From the NCBI RefSeq assembly GCF_009676705.1, contig NZ_CP046046.1:186001-250000 (forward strand): a DNA stretch of 64,000 nucleotides. The letters are read 5' to 3'. Origin of the DNA: Spiribacter sp. 2438 (GTDB lineage Bacteria; Pseudomonadota; Gammaproteobacteria; Nitrococcales; Nitrococcaceae). Made by a program: the position numbers and the translations under genes. The notes under the pieces were generated by a model. That model saw nothing but the letters and a program-made list of their open reading frames with translations. It was not told where the DNA came from and ran no database searches. Positions 9,200 through 17,233 of the stretch are shown here, one piece after another (position 1 is the first letter of the stretch; each line of letters begins with the position of its first letter).

Positions 9200-9970
9200 A
9201 TGTGGCGCCGGGCCGTCCAGGCCGCCTTGGGAATTGTTCTGACGGCGACGGCCGTGGCTTCGGCCGCCGCCGAGCTGCGGGTGGCCGTGGCCACCAACTT
9301 CCTCGCTCCCGTTCAAGTGATCGCCGAGGCCTTCGAGGCAGAGTACGGGCTCCCGGTCCGGATCAGCGCCGGGGCGACGGGACAGCACTACGCCCAAATC
9401 GTCAACGGCGCCCCATTCGATGTCTTTCTGGCAGCGGATCAGGAGCGGCCCGGGCGGTTGGAGGCCGACGGTCTGACGGTCATCGGCAGTCGGATGACCT
9501 ATGCCGAGGGCCGGCTGGTGCTATGGGCGCGGCCGGGCCAGTCACTCCCCGAGGCGGGCCTTGCGGGGCTGGCGTCGCATTTGTCCGGCCGTCTGGCGAT
9601 TGCCAACCCCCGGCTGGCGCCCTACGGACTGGCGGCGCGCCAGGCGCTTGAAGCCACCGGTCAGTGGGGGGCCGTGGAGCCCTCCATCATTCAGGGCCAG
9701 AACGTTGGCCAGGCGCTTCAGTATCTGGCCACCGGAAACGCCAGCCACGCGCTGGTGGCGGCCTCCTACGCGCACCGCGATGGCCGGCCCGACGGTGAGT
9801 GGGTGCTGCTGCCGGAGGATCTGCATGCCCCCATTCGCCAGGATGCCGTGATGCTGGAAAACGCGCCCAATCCGGCCGCCGCCAGACGCTTTCTGGCGTT
9901 TCTCGACAGTGACCCGACGCACCAGATCATGGTCGGATTCGGGTACCGCCCACCGGAAGCCGCCCCGTGA
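9200..9970 (+). CDS. modA: molybdate ABC transporter substrate-binding protein
   Basis: The 256-residue protein has a signal peptide (cleavage probably after ASA at about residue 24) and the ModA pattern AVATNFLAPVQVIAEAFE, SAGATGQHYAQI, and DVFLAADQERP. It binds molybdate (or tungstate) in the periplasm and delivers it to ModBC. It is the first gene of modABC; its stop overlaps the modB GTG (GTGA). No ModE site was recognised by eye in the 66 bases upstream. MogA at 60992-61579 is in the same metal pathway. Confidence 0.95.
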   Translation: MWRRAVQAALGIVLTATAVASAAAELRVAVATNFLAPVQVIAEAFEAEYGLPVRISAGATGQHYAQIVNGAPFDVFLAADQERPGRLEADGLTVIGSRMTYAEGRLVLWARPGQSLPEAGLAGLASHLSGRLAIANPRLAPYGLAARQALEATGQWGAVEPSIIQGQNVGQALQYLATGNASHALVAASYAHRDGRPDGEWVLLPEDLHAPIRQDAVMLENAPNPAAARRFLAFLDSDPTHQIMVGFGYRPPEAAP

Positions 9971-10638
9971 ACCTGTCACCGGTATGGATCAGTCTTCAGC
10001 TGGCCAGCGTGACCGTGTTGGTGCTGTTGATCCTGGGGACGCCGCTGGCCTGGTGGCTGGCCGTTACCCGCAGTCGCTGGCGGGTGCCCATTGACGCGCT
10101 GGTTGCCATGCCGCTGGTGCTCCCGCCCACCGTGCTGGGGTTTTATCTGCTGATACTGCTGGGCCCCCAGGGAATGATCGGCGGGGCCTGGGTGGAACTT
10201 ACCGGCAAGACGCTCACCTTCAGTTTTACGGGTCTGGTCATTACCTCGGTGATCTATTCCCTGCCCTTTGTCGTGCAGCCGCTGCGGGACGCCTTCCGCA
10301 GTGTGGGCGACGGCGCCATGGAGGCGGCGGCCAGTCTCGGCGCCCGGCCCGCGGATGCCTTTTTCACGGTGGCCTGTCCATTGGCCGGGCGGGGATTTCT
10401 CACCGCTGCGGTGCTCGGCTTTGCGCACACGCTGGGCGAATTCGGTGCGGTGCTGATGGTGGGAGGCGGTATTCCCGGCGAAACGCGGGTGGTGGCCATT
10501 GCCATCTTCGAGCATGTCGAGACGCTGGAGTACGGGGCCGCCCATCGACTGTCCGCGGGCCTGCTGGCCTTTTCCTTTCTGGTACTGGTGCTGGTCTATA
10601 GTCTCAACGGCCGACAACGGACCGGGATGTTCGGGTGA
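9967..10638 (+). CDS. modB: molybdate ABC transporter permease
   Basis: The 223-residue, five-to-six-segment inner-membrane protein carries the permease EAA loop (GAMEAAASLGARPADAFF) and the ModB features PLVLPPTVLGFYLL and HTLGEFGAVLMVGG. It forms the channel for molybdate taken from ModA, powered by ModC. Starts with GTG inside the modA stop and ends in the modC start (GTGA), so the three genes are translationally coupled. Confidence 0.96.
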   Translation: MNLSPVWISLQLASVTVLVLLILGTPLAWWLAVTRSRWRVPIDALVAMPLVLPPTVLGFYLLILLGPQGMIGGAWVELTGKTLTFSFTGLVITSVIYSLPFVVQPLRDAFRSVGDGAMEAAASLGARPADAFFTVACPLAGRGFLTAAVLGFAHTLGEFGAVLMVGGGIPGETRVVAIAIFEHVETLEYGAAHRLSAGLLAFSFLVLVLVYSLNGRQRTGMFG

Positions 10639-11714
10639 CTCGGGCCGTGCTGTCTTTCAATTGCCAGTTGCAGCGTCCCGGCTTTCGCCTCGACGCCAGC
10701 GGCACGTTGCAGCCCGGCGTGACGGCGCTGTTCGGCGGGTCGGGTTGCGGCAAGACCACCCTCCTGCGCTGCCTGGCGGGCCTGGAACGCAACTCAGCGG
10801 GGCAGATCGAGCACGACAGCGGCGTTTGGCAGTCGGGCCGGGTGCACATCCCGGTGTACCAGCGACGGGTGGGGCTGGTATTTCAGGATACCCGGCTGTT
10901 TTCCCATCTCAGTGTTCGCCAGAACCTCGCCTACGGGGAGCAGCGCCGCACCGGCGATGGCCCGTCTCGACCTGAAGTGCTGGACACCCTGGGACTGGAC
11001 GGCCTGCTGGATCGCTGGCCGGATTCTCTGTCCGGGGGAGAGGCGCAGCGAGTGGCTCTGGGTCGGGCATTGCTGGCCGGGCCCCGTGTCCTGTTAATGG
11101 ATGAGCCGCTGGCGGCCCTGGATTACGGTCGCCGACGCCGCATCATGCCCCTGATTCGGGCGATACCCCGGCGATTCGGCATTCCGTGCCTTTATGTGAC
11201 CCACGCCCACAATGAAGTCCTGGAACTGGCCGACCGGGTCATGCTCATGGACAAGGGATGCATCACCGCCCATGACCGGGTGGATGTCGTGTTTTCCTCA
11301 CCGGCCCATTGGTTGGCCCTCGGGGACATGGAGCCCACCGCGATCTGGGAAGGCCGGGTGGTCGCCCGGGATAACGACTGGGGGCTGACGACGCTGGCCA
11401 CCGACGCCGGTCGGCTGCGATTGCCGGAGTTATCGGTGCAGCGAGGGGATCGGGTGCGACTGCGGGTGTCCGCCAGCCATGTCGTGCTGCTGGATGACCC
11501 TCCGACGGCCAGCGGGGCGCTGAATGCCATGCCGGTGGTGGTGAAAAACATCGTCACGGAAGCCAACGAGGCGCTGCGGCTTGAATTGCAGGCCGGTTCC
11601 CGGGCCCGTCTGTGGACGCAGGTTCACCGGCAGTCGGCGGCGTCCCTGCAGCTGGAGCCGGGTCGGCGACTGCAGGCATTGATCAAACCTCAGGTGATTG
11701 GCGTCACCGATTGA
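10635..11714 (+). CDS. modC: molybdate ABC transporter ATP-binding protein
   Basis: The 359-residue protein has a Walker A site (GGSGCGKTT), Q-loop, signature LSGGEAQRVALGRAL, Walker B (LLMDEPLAALD), H-loop (YVTHAHNEV) and a C-terminal TOBE/MOP-like domain (about residues 290-355) typical of ModC, which binds oxyanion and can regulate transport. GTG start overlaps the modB stop. Last gene of the modABC unit unless the small gene that follows is co-transcribed. Confidence 0.96.
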   Translation: MTRAVLSFNCQLQRPGFRLDASGTLQPGVTALFGGSGCGKTTLLRCLAGLERNSAGQIEHDSGVWQSGRVHIPVYQRRVGLVFQDTRLFSHLSVRQNLAYGEQRRTGDGPSRPEVLDTLGLDGLLDRWPDSLSGGEAQRVALGRALLAGPRVLLMDEPLAALDYGRRRRIMPLIRAIPRRFGIPCLYVTHAHNEVLELADRVMLMDKGCITAHDRVDVVFSSPAHWLALGDMEPTAIWEGRVVARDNDWGLTTLATDAGRLRLPELSVQRGDRVRLRVSASHVVLLDDPPTASGALNAMPVVVKNIVTEANEALRLELQAGSRARLWTQVHRQSAASLQLEPGRRLQALIKPQVIGVTD

Positions 11715-11730
11715 TACCGCCTCGGAACGA

Positions 11731-11988
11731 ATGCCTTTACTCAGTGTCATCGGATCGTCACAATCCGGCCTTCTGCAGTGCACCAATAAGGGCTGGGCGC
11801 ATTTCATGGCGGCATCGATGCACCAAAACTGTCGGATTGAATACCGGGCTCGGGAGATCGTGATTCGTGGGCCGGCGCGTGAAGCCCGGCAGGAGGCTCA
11901 CCGCATCGTGCAGCGGTTTGCCTGCAGTGCCATGCCGTATCAGCTGGCAAGCGTCGATGAGGATGAGGTGGTACTCCGGCCCGTCTAA
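11731..11988 (+). CDS. small hypothetical protein
   Basis: An 85-residue reading frame (start ATG 11731; an alternative TTG start at 11698 overlaps modC) sits between modC and tRNA-Gly. The product has no signal peptide or membrane segment and contains two cysteines in the middle (QCTNKGW, HQNCRIEY) and one later (RFACSAMPYQL). I do not recognise a family. Codon use looks like that of its neighbours (GC-rich third positions in the second half), and the frame stays open in the same direction as modC, so a short molybdate-linked or orphan gene is possible; a chance ORF is also possible. Confidence 0.4.
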   Translation: MPLLSVIGSSQSGLLQCTNKGWAHFMAASMHQNCRIEYRAREIVIRGPAREARQEAHRIVQRFACSAMPYQLASVDEDEVVLRPV

Positions 11989-11998
11989 GCAGGCGATC

Positions 11999-12072
11999 TG
12001 GAGCGGCTGACCGGGATCGAACCGGCATCACTGCCTTGGGAGGGCAGCGCTCTACCATTGAGCTACAGCCGC
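11999..12072 (-). tRNA. tRNA-Gly (CCC)
   Basis: Minus-strand cloverleaf with acceptor GCGGCTG/CAGCCGC, D-arm GCTCAATGGTAGAGC, anticodon stem CTGCC/GGCAG with loop CTCCCAA (anticodon CCC), T-arm GCCGGTTCGATCCCGGT, discriminator T and encoded CCA. Length is 74 nt. It lies alone between the modC-side small gene and the thiS operon. Confidence 0.97.
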
Positions 12073-12154
12073 CTGAGGTGTCAAGTATCCGGGTTTCATG
12101 ATTTTCGGCAAGCCCCCTGCGGCTGAACCCGAGTCTCTGCGATACAATGCAGGT

Positions 12155-12376
12155 ATGAACGCTTCCACCCCCGACATCCTCATTTACGTCAATGGCCACA
12201 CCCGGACCGTGCCAGCGGACTGCAGTGTCGAGTCACTGCTCCAGGAGCTCGGCATGGCGGGGCAGCGGGTCGCCGTCGAGGTCAATCAGACCGTGGTGCC
12301 CCGCGGCGAGCACGGCCGCACCCGGCTTGAGCCTGACGATCGGGTCGAGGTCATTCGGGCCATTGGCGGCGGCTGA
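12155..12376 (+). CDS. thiS: sulfur carrier protein ThiS
   Basis: The 73-residue ubiquitin-like protein ends in the required Gly-Gly (AIGGG), which is adenylated and thiocarboxylated to supply sulfur for the thiazole ring of thiamine. The fold pattern ([10 protein letters not shown] ... [10 protein letters not shown] ... [13 protein letters not shown]) is typical. Start ATG 12155 gives the family length; a longer in-frame start at 12098 would extend into sequence that belongs to the promoter region. A possible -10 element TACAAT ends only six bases before the ATG. Followed by thiG 16 bases later. Confidence 0.93.
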   Translation: MNASTPDILIYVNGHTRTVPADCSVESLLQELGMAGQRVAVEVNQTVVPRGEHGRTRLEPDDRVEVIRAIGGG

Positions 12377-12392
12377 ACAGCAGAGAGGCAGC

Positions 12393-13190
12393 ATGACCGA
12401 ACAGGACACCTTCACCATTGCCGGACGCACGTTCGGGTCACGTCTGCTGGTGGGTACCGGTAAGTACCGGGACATGACCGAAACCGGAGAGGCCATTCGG
12501 GCCAGCGGGGCCGAAATCGTGACGGTGGCCATCCGCCGCACCAACATCGGCCAGAACCCCGATGAAGACAACCTGCTGGACGTGATTCCTCCCAGCGAGT
12601 TCACGATTCTGCCCAACACCGCCGGTTGTTATACCGCTGACGATGCCGTGCGAGTCTGCCGGCTGGCGCGGGAGCTGCTGGACGGCCATAACCTGGTCAA
12701 ACTCGAAGTACTGGGCGACCAGAAAACCCTGTATCCGGATGTGCCGGCGACCCTTGAGGCGGCGGAAAAGCTGGTGGCCGACGATTTCGATGTCATGGTC
12801 TACACCAGCGATGACCCCATCGCTGCCCGGCGCCTGGAGGAGATGGGATGCGTTTCGGTCATGCCGCTGGCCTCGCCCATCGGCTCGGGGCTCGGCATTC
12901 AGAACCGCTATAATCTGATGACCATCATCGAAAACGCGCAGGTGCCCATCATCGTGGACGCCGGCGTGGGCACCGCCTCCGACGCCGCCGTGGCCATGGA
13001 GCTTGGCTGTGACGGGGTGCTGATGAATACCGCCATCGCCGCCGCCCAGAACCCGGTGCTCATGGCCTCAGCCATGCGCAAGGGCATCGAGGCGGGTCGC
13101 GAGGCATTCAGGGCTGGCCGCATGCCCATGCGCCGATTTGCCTCCGCCAGTTCCCCGCTGGAAGGCACTTTCTGGCAAGGCGGCGCGTGA
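12393..13190 (+). CDS. thiG: thiazole synthase ThiG
   Basis: The 265-residue TIM-barrel enzyme forms the thiamine thiazole phosphate from deoxyxylulose 5-phosphate, dehydroglycine and the ThiS thiocarboxylate. Conserved marks seen: [26 protein letters not shown], the Schiff-base Lys in [17 protein letters not shown] and [18 protein letters not shown]. Start ATG 12393 has AGAGAGG upstream. Its stop overlaps the trmB start. The gene order thiS-thiG-trmB is common in Pseudomonas-like genomes; no other thi gene is in this window. Confidence 0.97.
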   Translation: MTEQDTFTIAGRTFGSRLLVGTGKYRDMTETGEAIRASGAEIVTVAIRRTNIGQNPDEDNLLDVIPPSEFTILPNTAGCYTADDAVRVCRLARELLDGHNLVKLEVLGDQKTLYPDVPATLEAAEKLVADDFDVMVYTSDDPIAARRLEEMGCVSVMPLASPIGSGLGIQNRYNLMTIIENAQVPIIVDAGVGTASDAAVAMELGCDGVLMNTAIAAAQNPVLMASAMRKGIEAGREAFRAGRMPMRRFASASSPLEGTFWQGGA

Positions 13191-13909
13191 GCGACACGCC
13201 CCTTCGTCCCATTCGCAGTTATGTCCGCCGCGAGGGCCGCCTCACCAGCGGCCAGCAGCGTGCCCTGGACGAGCTTTATCCGCGCTATGGCGTTCGCTGG
13301 GACGGATCGCCACTGGACCTGCCCGATCTGTTTTCCCGGCCCGGTCCGATCACGCTGGACATTGGCTTTGGCAGCGGTGAGGCGCTGGCTGAAATCGCCG
13401 CGGCCCATCCGGACCGGCTCTATCTGGGGGTCGAAGTGTACCGGGCAGGCACCGGACAACTCCTCCGTTTAATCGAGCGCCATCAACTGGATAACCTGCG
13501 GGTGCTGCTGGGGGATGCCAGTGAGCTGCTGCGATGGGGCATCCCGACCGCTTCGCTGTCGGGGGTTCAGCTGTTCTTCCCGGACCCCTGGCCCAAGAAG
13601 CGCCACCACAAGCGTCGAATGGTGCAGTCCGAGTGGCTAGCCAGAGTCGCTGACCGGCTGAAGCCGGGCGGGATGCTGCACATGGCCACCGATTGGGCCG
13701 AGTACGCCGAGTGGATGCTGGCACTCACCGATGCCGATCCCCACTTCCTCAATCCCCACGGAGGGTATGCGCCGTCGGCTGGCGATCGCCCTCAGACGCG
13801 GTTTGAGCGCCGTGGCCTGCGAAAGGGTCATGGGGTGTTTGATCTGATTCTCGAACGGGAGACACCGGCACTTCGCCCCGTTGGATATCGGACTGCACGA
13901 GTGACATGA
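13187..13909 (+). CDS. trmB: tRNA (guanine-N7-)-methyltransferase
   Basis: The 240-residue protein has the SAM-binding motif [10 protein letters not shown], and the TrmB signature [14 protein letters not shown], ending with [15 protein letters not shown] as usual for the family. It methylates G46 of tRNAs. GTG start overlaps the thiG stop (GTGA). Its last 161 bases are also the 3' end of the bactofilin gene on the opposite strand, an unusually long tail-to-tail overlap. Confidence 0.96.
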   Translation: MSDTPLRPIRSYVRREGRLTSGQQRALDELYPRYGVRWDGSPLDLPDLFSRPGPITLDIGFGSGEALAEIAAAHPDRLYLGVEVYRAGTGQLLRLIERHQLDNLRVLLGDASELLRWGIPTASLSGVQLFFPDPWPKKRHHKRRMVQSEWLARVADRLKPGGMLHMATDWAEYAEWMLALTDADPHFLNPHGGYAPSAGDRPQTRFERRGLRKGHGVFDLILERETPALRPVGYRTARVT

Positions 13910-14396
13910 TCCGGGCGCCAGGGCGAATGTCTATCTGGTCGCAATGAATGGGGCCATGGGTTTGTCCGGTTTTATGAATAATCAAGTCCTCGGACCACAC
14001 TTCGCCGGTGGTACGTCCGGAGATCACGGCTCGCGAGGCATATAAATCGCCGGCAAGGTGGCCTTCCGATCCAATCACCACCCGACCCGCTCGGACATCA
14101 CCTTCCACCAACCCATTGATGTAAACGCTGCCCGGTGCGGTAATGTTGCCTTCAAACTTCATGCCAGCGGCCACCACCGAGGATGGTTCGGCGATCGCGA
14201 GATCAGCCGGTGTGTTGCTGGATGAGTGACTCCCGGTCAGTGCGTGGTCAGAATCATCGCTCCTGGCTGATCGTTTGCCAGTCCCTTTCATGGCGTGAAA
14301 GATGCCTCCCAGGGAGCCACCAGCTGGCTGGCTGAATGCGGCCCGTAGCAGACCGGAAAGCCGGTTATCAATGGGCTCTGCCTCGCTGTCGGCCAT
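13749..14396 (-). CDS. bactofilin (polymer-forming cytoskeletal protein)
   Basis: I use ATG 14396, which has AGGA seven bases upstream; a GTG eight codons earlier is possible. The 215-residue protein has a low-complexity polar N-terminus (about 1-75), a central bactofilin beta-helix domain (AAGMKFEGNITAPGSVYINGLVEGDVRAG-type repeats, about 80-165) and a polar, Pro-rich C-terminal tail of about 50 residues. Bactofilins polymerise without nucleotide and act in cell shape, stalk or chromosome positioning. The C-terminal tail is encoded in the antisense of the trmB 3' end, so part of the tail may be evolutionarily recent. It diverges from the receiver-like gene at 14569. Confidence 0.85.
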   Translation of the reverse strand: MADSEAEPIDNRLSGLLRAAFSQPAGGSLGGIFHAMKGTGKRSARSDDSDHALTGSHSSSNTPADLAIAEPSSVVAAGMKFEGNITAPGSVYINGLVEGDVRAGRVVIGSEGHLAGDLYASRAVISGRTTGEVWSEDLIIHKTGQTHGPIHCDQIDIRPGARIMSLVQSDIQRGEVPVSPVRESDQTPHDPFAGHGAQTASEGDRQPTAHTLRGD

Positions 14397-14568
14397 GGCT
14401 GATTCCTGCAGTTTTATCACCTCACTATCGCATCATGCTGCATGACGGGCCTGCTATACCCAGTCGTGGGTAATAGCATGGGTTGGGGAAAAAAATACCC
14501 ATTGAGGGGGACGCTACATCCACGGGACACGTGGCAGGGTCGCGGCGGCAGGTCGGGGGGAGGATCTG

Positions 14569-15045
14569 ATGCCGTCAGGACGAGATGGACAGTTGCCCAA
14601 GGTGGCTGCCGTGATTACAGGCGCGGCTGCGAGGCAGGACGTGCGCAGCCTGTTGCGGGGTCAGACTTCTCTTTTATGGGTGCTCTCGGGAATCGGCGAA
14701 CTGCGCGGGTCGCCTTTCGTCGATGAGATCGACTTGTTGCTGGTGGATCTGTCGAGCGATCTTCAAACCAAGCTGAGGTTTATTGAAACCTTTCGTGGGG
14801 ATTCGTTGGCGAAAGTGATCGCCCTGATTCCTGAAACCCGCTCGGACCTGCGCGCCCTTGCCATTAATCATGGGGCCGATTTATGCGCCGACCTGACAGG
14901 CGATCTGGCATCGCTGAAGGCAGCCATGGCAGCGGTGACCGATGCCGCTGAGCGGCAGCGTTTTGAGCCCGTTCGGCGGCAAGCGGCGATCGACGCGCTG
15001 ATAGAGCGGCTCGCCCGCCTGAGTTCGAAAGACCCATCCCCCTGA
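14569..15045 (+). CDS. receiver-like protein lacking the conserved lysine
   Basis: The 158-residue product has an alternating beta-alpha pattern resembling a CheY-like receiver: KVAAVITGAA (beta1), EIDLLLVDLSSD with an Asp in the phospho-acceptor position (beta3), LAKVIALIPE (beta4) and NHGADLCADL (beta5), where the usual Lys is absent. A helical tail follows. It is therefore either a degenerate or pseudo-receiver, or an unrelated Rossmann-like fold. ATG 14569 has a strong GGGGGGAGG site. It is transcribed away from the bactofilin gene across 172 bases and ends about 30 bases before the cobalamin riboswitch. Function unknown. Confidence 0.6.
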   Translation: MPSGRDGQLPKVAAVITGAAARQDVRSLLRGQTSLLWVLSGIGELRGSPFVDEIDLLLVDLSSDLQTKLRFIETFRGDSLAKVIALIPETRSDLRALAINHGADLCADLTGDLASLKAAMAAVTDAAERQRFEPVRRQAAIDALIERLARLSSKDPSP

Positions 15046-15077
15046 CTTGATCCAACCCTGATTTCTGGGCAATATTT

Positions 15078-15244
15078 CTGGTGCTTCGGTTCTGGCGTCA
15101 CGACGCCGGATTAAAAGGGAACGCAGTGTAAAGCTGCGGCTGCCCCCGCAACTGTAAGCGGCGAGCGAAGCTCCTGAATGCCACTGTCGCCCCGGCGATG
15201 GGAAGGCGGAGCCCAGCAACGACCCGTGAGCCAGGAGACCTGCC
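15078..15244 (+). promoter_or_regulatory. cobalamin (AdoCbl) riboswitch
   Basis: The leader of btuB contains the class I cobalamin riboswitch hallmarks in order: the 5' P1/P2 region (GGTGCTTCGGTT), AAAAGGGAACGC-GTG, CTGCCCCCGCAACTGTAAGC, GCCACTG (15179-15185), GATGGGAAGGC, and the B12 box AGCCAGGAGACCTGCC at 15229-15244. Binding of adenosylcobalamin should repress btuB and probably the downstream uptake genes. Between it and the btuB start (15245-15406) are further hairpins, including a perfect 7-bp stem at 15366-15383 ending just before the ribosome site, a candidate expression platform acting on translation. Confidence 0.95.
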
Positions 15245-15365
15245 GATGTGTTCACCCATTTCCGGTGCGGGGCGCGCCAGGGAAGCGGCACTACCGCAGA
15301 GGTGACAGTCGCCGGTCTGCGGCGGGCTGTCTGATGAGGGCCTTCGCAGACCCCGTGTGTCTGTC

Positions 15366-15383
15366 GGCGGGAGCCATCCCGCC
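15366..15383 (+). promoter_or_regulatory. hairpin next to btuB ribosome site
   Basis: An inverted repeat GGCGGGA-GCCA-TCCCGCC forms a 7-bp GC-rich stem with a 4-base loop, immediately followed by the purine-rich AGGGAAAGAAAGG ribosome region of btuB. No T-tract follows, so it is not an intrinsic terminator. It may be part of the riboswitch expression platform that controls access to the ribosome site; this is inference. Confidence 0.5.
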
Positions 15384-15406
15384 AGGGAAAGAAAGGCCTC
15401 AATACA

Positions 15407-17233
15407 ATGAAAAGGGCATTTGCTACTACCGCGCTGGCCGTCGCTGCCAGTGTGTCCACTCACGTTCATGCACAGTCGACCAACACCACCGAACTCGATC
15501 CCATTCTGATATCCGGGGGGATTTCGCCGATCTCGGCAGATGAATACGGCCGCTCCAGCACCGTAATCACCCGCCAGCAGATCGAGGATCGGGGCTATTC
15601 CACGGTTCAGGAGGCGCTGGAGGCCCAGCCCGGTGTTTCCATCAACGGTTCTGCGCCGACCGACCGCCAGATTCGTATTCGGGGCGGTGAAGGCCGGCAT
15701 ACCCTGGTGCTGATCGACGGCGTCCGTGCGGCGGCCGGCGACAGCGAGTACGTACTGCGAGGTCTGGATGCGTCCTATATCGAGCGCATCGAAGTCTTAC
15801 GGGGCCCGCAATCGGTGCCCTTCGGTACCGACGCCGCATCCGGCGTCATTAACATCGTCACCCGTGAAGCCGGCGAGGGCCTGCGCTACGGAGGTTCTGT
15901 TGAGTTCGGCGAGGGTGACCGTCAGAACGCCTATCTGAGTCACGGCGGCGATGCGAGCCGGATTTCGGTCAATCTCTCCAATCTCAACGACCGCGGTTTT
16001 GACTATAGCGGAAGCGATGGCGATCGCGATGGTCGCCGCTGGGAAGCCGCATCCGCGAAGGGCGAGCTGGACCTCACCGGCCAGACCACTCTTGGCTTCA
16101 GCCTCAGAGCCGCCGATGCGGTTTACGACTTCGATGGTACCGATACAGACGCTGACAGTGCTGCTGGCTACGTCGTCGACCAGGATAACCGTACGGATTT
16201 GAATGAGCGTGCCGGTAGCATCTACCTCGATCACAACGCTGCCGGCGGGCGCGTTAGCCACCGCCTGCGGTTCGACCGGACAACGCAGAAAGCATTCACG
16301 AATTTCCGCACCGAGGTCGTCAACTATCGCCTCCAGACGGCGCTGGATGGAGCCACGACGACGTCCAGCGACCAGTTACTGTCCGTTTTGCTGGAGCGCC
16401 GGGAGGACCGGGATCGCGATGGCGAGGGTGAGCGTGATAACAATAGCGCCGCCCTGGAGTATCGGGCCTGGATGACTGACAGTGCCAGCCTGCAGGCCGG
16501 TGTGCGCCGGGATAACAACAGCGAGTTCGCCAATGAAACCACCTGGAATGTCGCCGGTTCGTATTTTCTCGACAATGGGGTGCGCTGGCACGCTTCGGCG
16601 GGCAGAGCCGTTGTCAATCCGAGTTTCGTCAATATCACGGGTGGATTCGGTGTCGAACCCAATCCGGATCTGGAGCCGGAAAAGAACATCGGCTTTGATG
16701 TGGGGGTGGAGATTCCTCTGGCCAGCGACGGCAGCTTTGTGGACATCACCTACTTCAACGAGACACTGGAAGACAAAATCGCTCCGTTTCCGGAAAACTT
16801 CAATCTGGATGGCGACAGTGATCGCCAGGGCGTCGAGTTGACGGTGTTTTTAAAGCCGGTGGATGACGTGGATGTGACCCTCAATTACACCTACACCGAC
16901 GCCAACGACCCGGATGGCAACATCGAAACCCGCCGCCCCCGCAACGAGGTGGGCCTGAATGCCACCTGGCGGCTGCCGGACGGTGCCACCACCCTCTCGG
17001 GGGATCTGCGGTACGTGCGGGGCTTGTTTGATCAGCAGCGCTGGGAAGATGGCAATCCGATAGAACAGCTCCCCAACTTCACCGTGGTCAATCTGGCGGC
17101 CAGCCATGCCCTGACTGACAACGTGGATCTGACCACTCGGGTCACCAATGTCTTTGATGAGGACTACCAGGAGGTCTGGGGCTATGCCACTCGGGGTCGG
17201 GCGGTGTTCGCCGGATTGAGGGCGTCGTGGTAG
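15407..17233 (+). CDS. btuB: TonB-dependent vitamin B12 receptor
   Basis: The 608-residue outer-membrane protein has a signal peptide (cleavage after VHA-Q at about residue 23), a TonB-box-like segment (LDPILISGG), a plug domain (STVITRQQIEDRG ... QIRIRGG ... RIEVLRGPQS ... ASGVINIVT) and a beta-barrel ending in the aromatic-type C-terminus LRASW. Length matches BtuB (E. coli 614). Acidic repeat-like calcium-binding loops (GSDGDRDG, DGTDTDAD) are visible, as in BtuB. The cobalamin riboswitch upstream and btuFCD downstream support cobalamin as substrate. The stop overlaps the btuF start by seven bases. Confidence 0.95.
   Translation: MKRAFATTALAVAASVSTHVHAQSTNTTELDPILISGGISPISADEYGRSSTVITRQQIEDRGYSTVQEALEAQPGVSINGSAPTDRQIRIRGGEGRHTLVLIDGVRAAAGDSEYVLRGLDASYIERIEVLRGPQSVPFGTDAASGVINIVTREAGEGLRYGGSVEFGEGDRQNAYLSHGGDASRISVNLSNLNDRGFDYSGSDGDRDGRRWEAASAKGELDLTGQTTLGFSLRAADAVYDFDGTDTDADSAAGYVVDQDNRTDLNERAGSIYLDHNAAGGRVSHRLRFDRTTQKAFTNFRTEVVNYRLQTALDGATTTSSDQLLSVLLERREDRDRDGEGERDNNSAALEYRAWMTDSASLQAGVRRDNNSEFANETTWNVAGSYFLDNGVRWHASAGRAVVNPSFVNITGGFGVEPNPDLEPEKNIGFDVGVEIPLASDGSFVDITYFNETLEDKIAPFPENFNLDGDSDRQGVELTVFLKPVDDVDVTLNYTYTDANDPDGNIETRRPRNEVGLNATWRLPDGATTLSGDLRYVRGLFDQQRWEDGNPIEQLPNFTVVNLAASHALTDNVDLTTRVTNVFDEDYQEVWGYATRGRAVFAGLRASW

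Noticed and set aside
14421-14568. Possible promoter or operator between bactofilin and the receiver-like gene
   Set aside because: No boxes with good spacing could be picked out by eye, so none is annotated.
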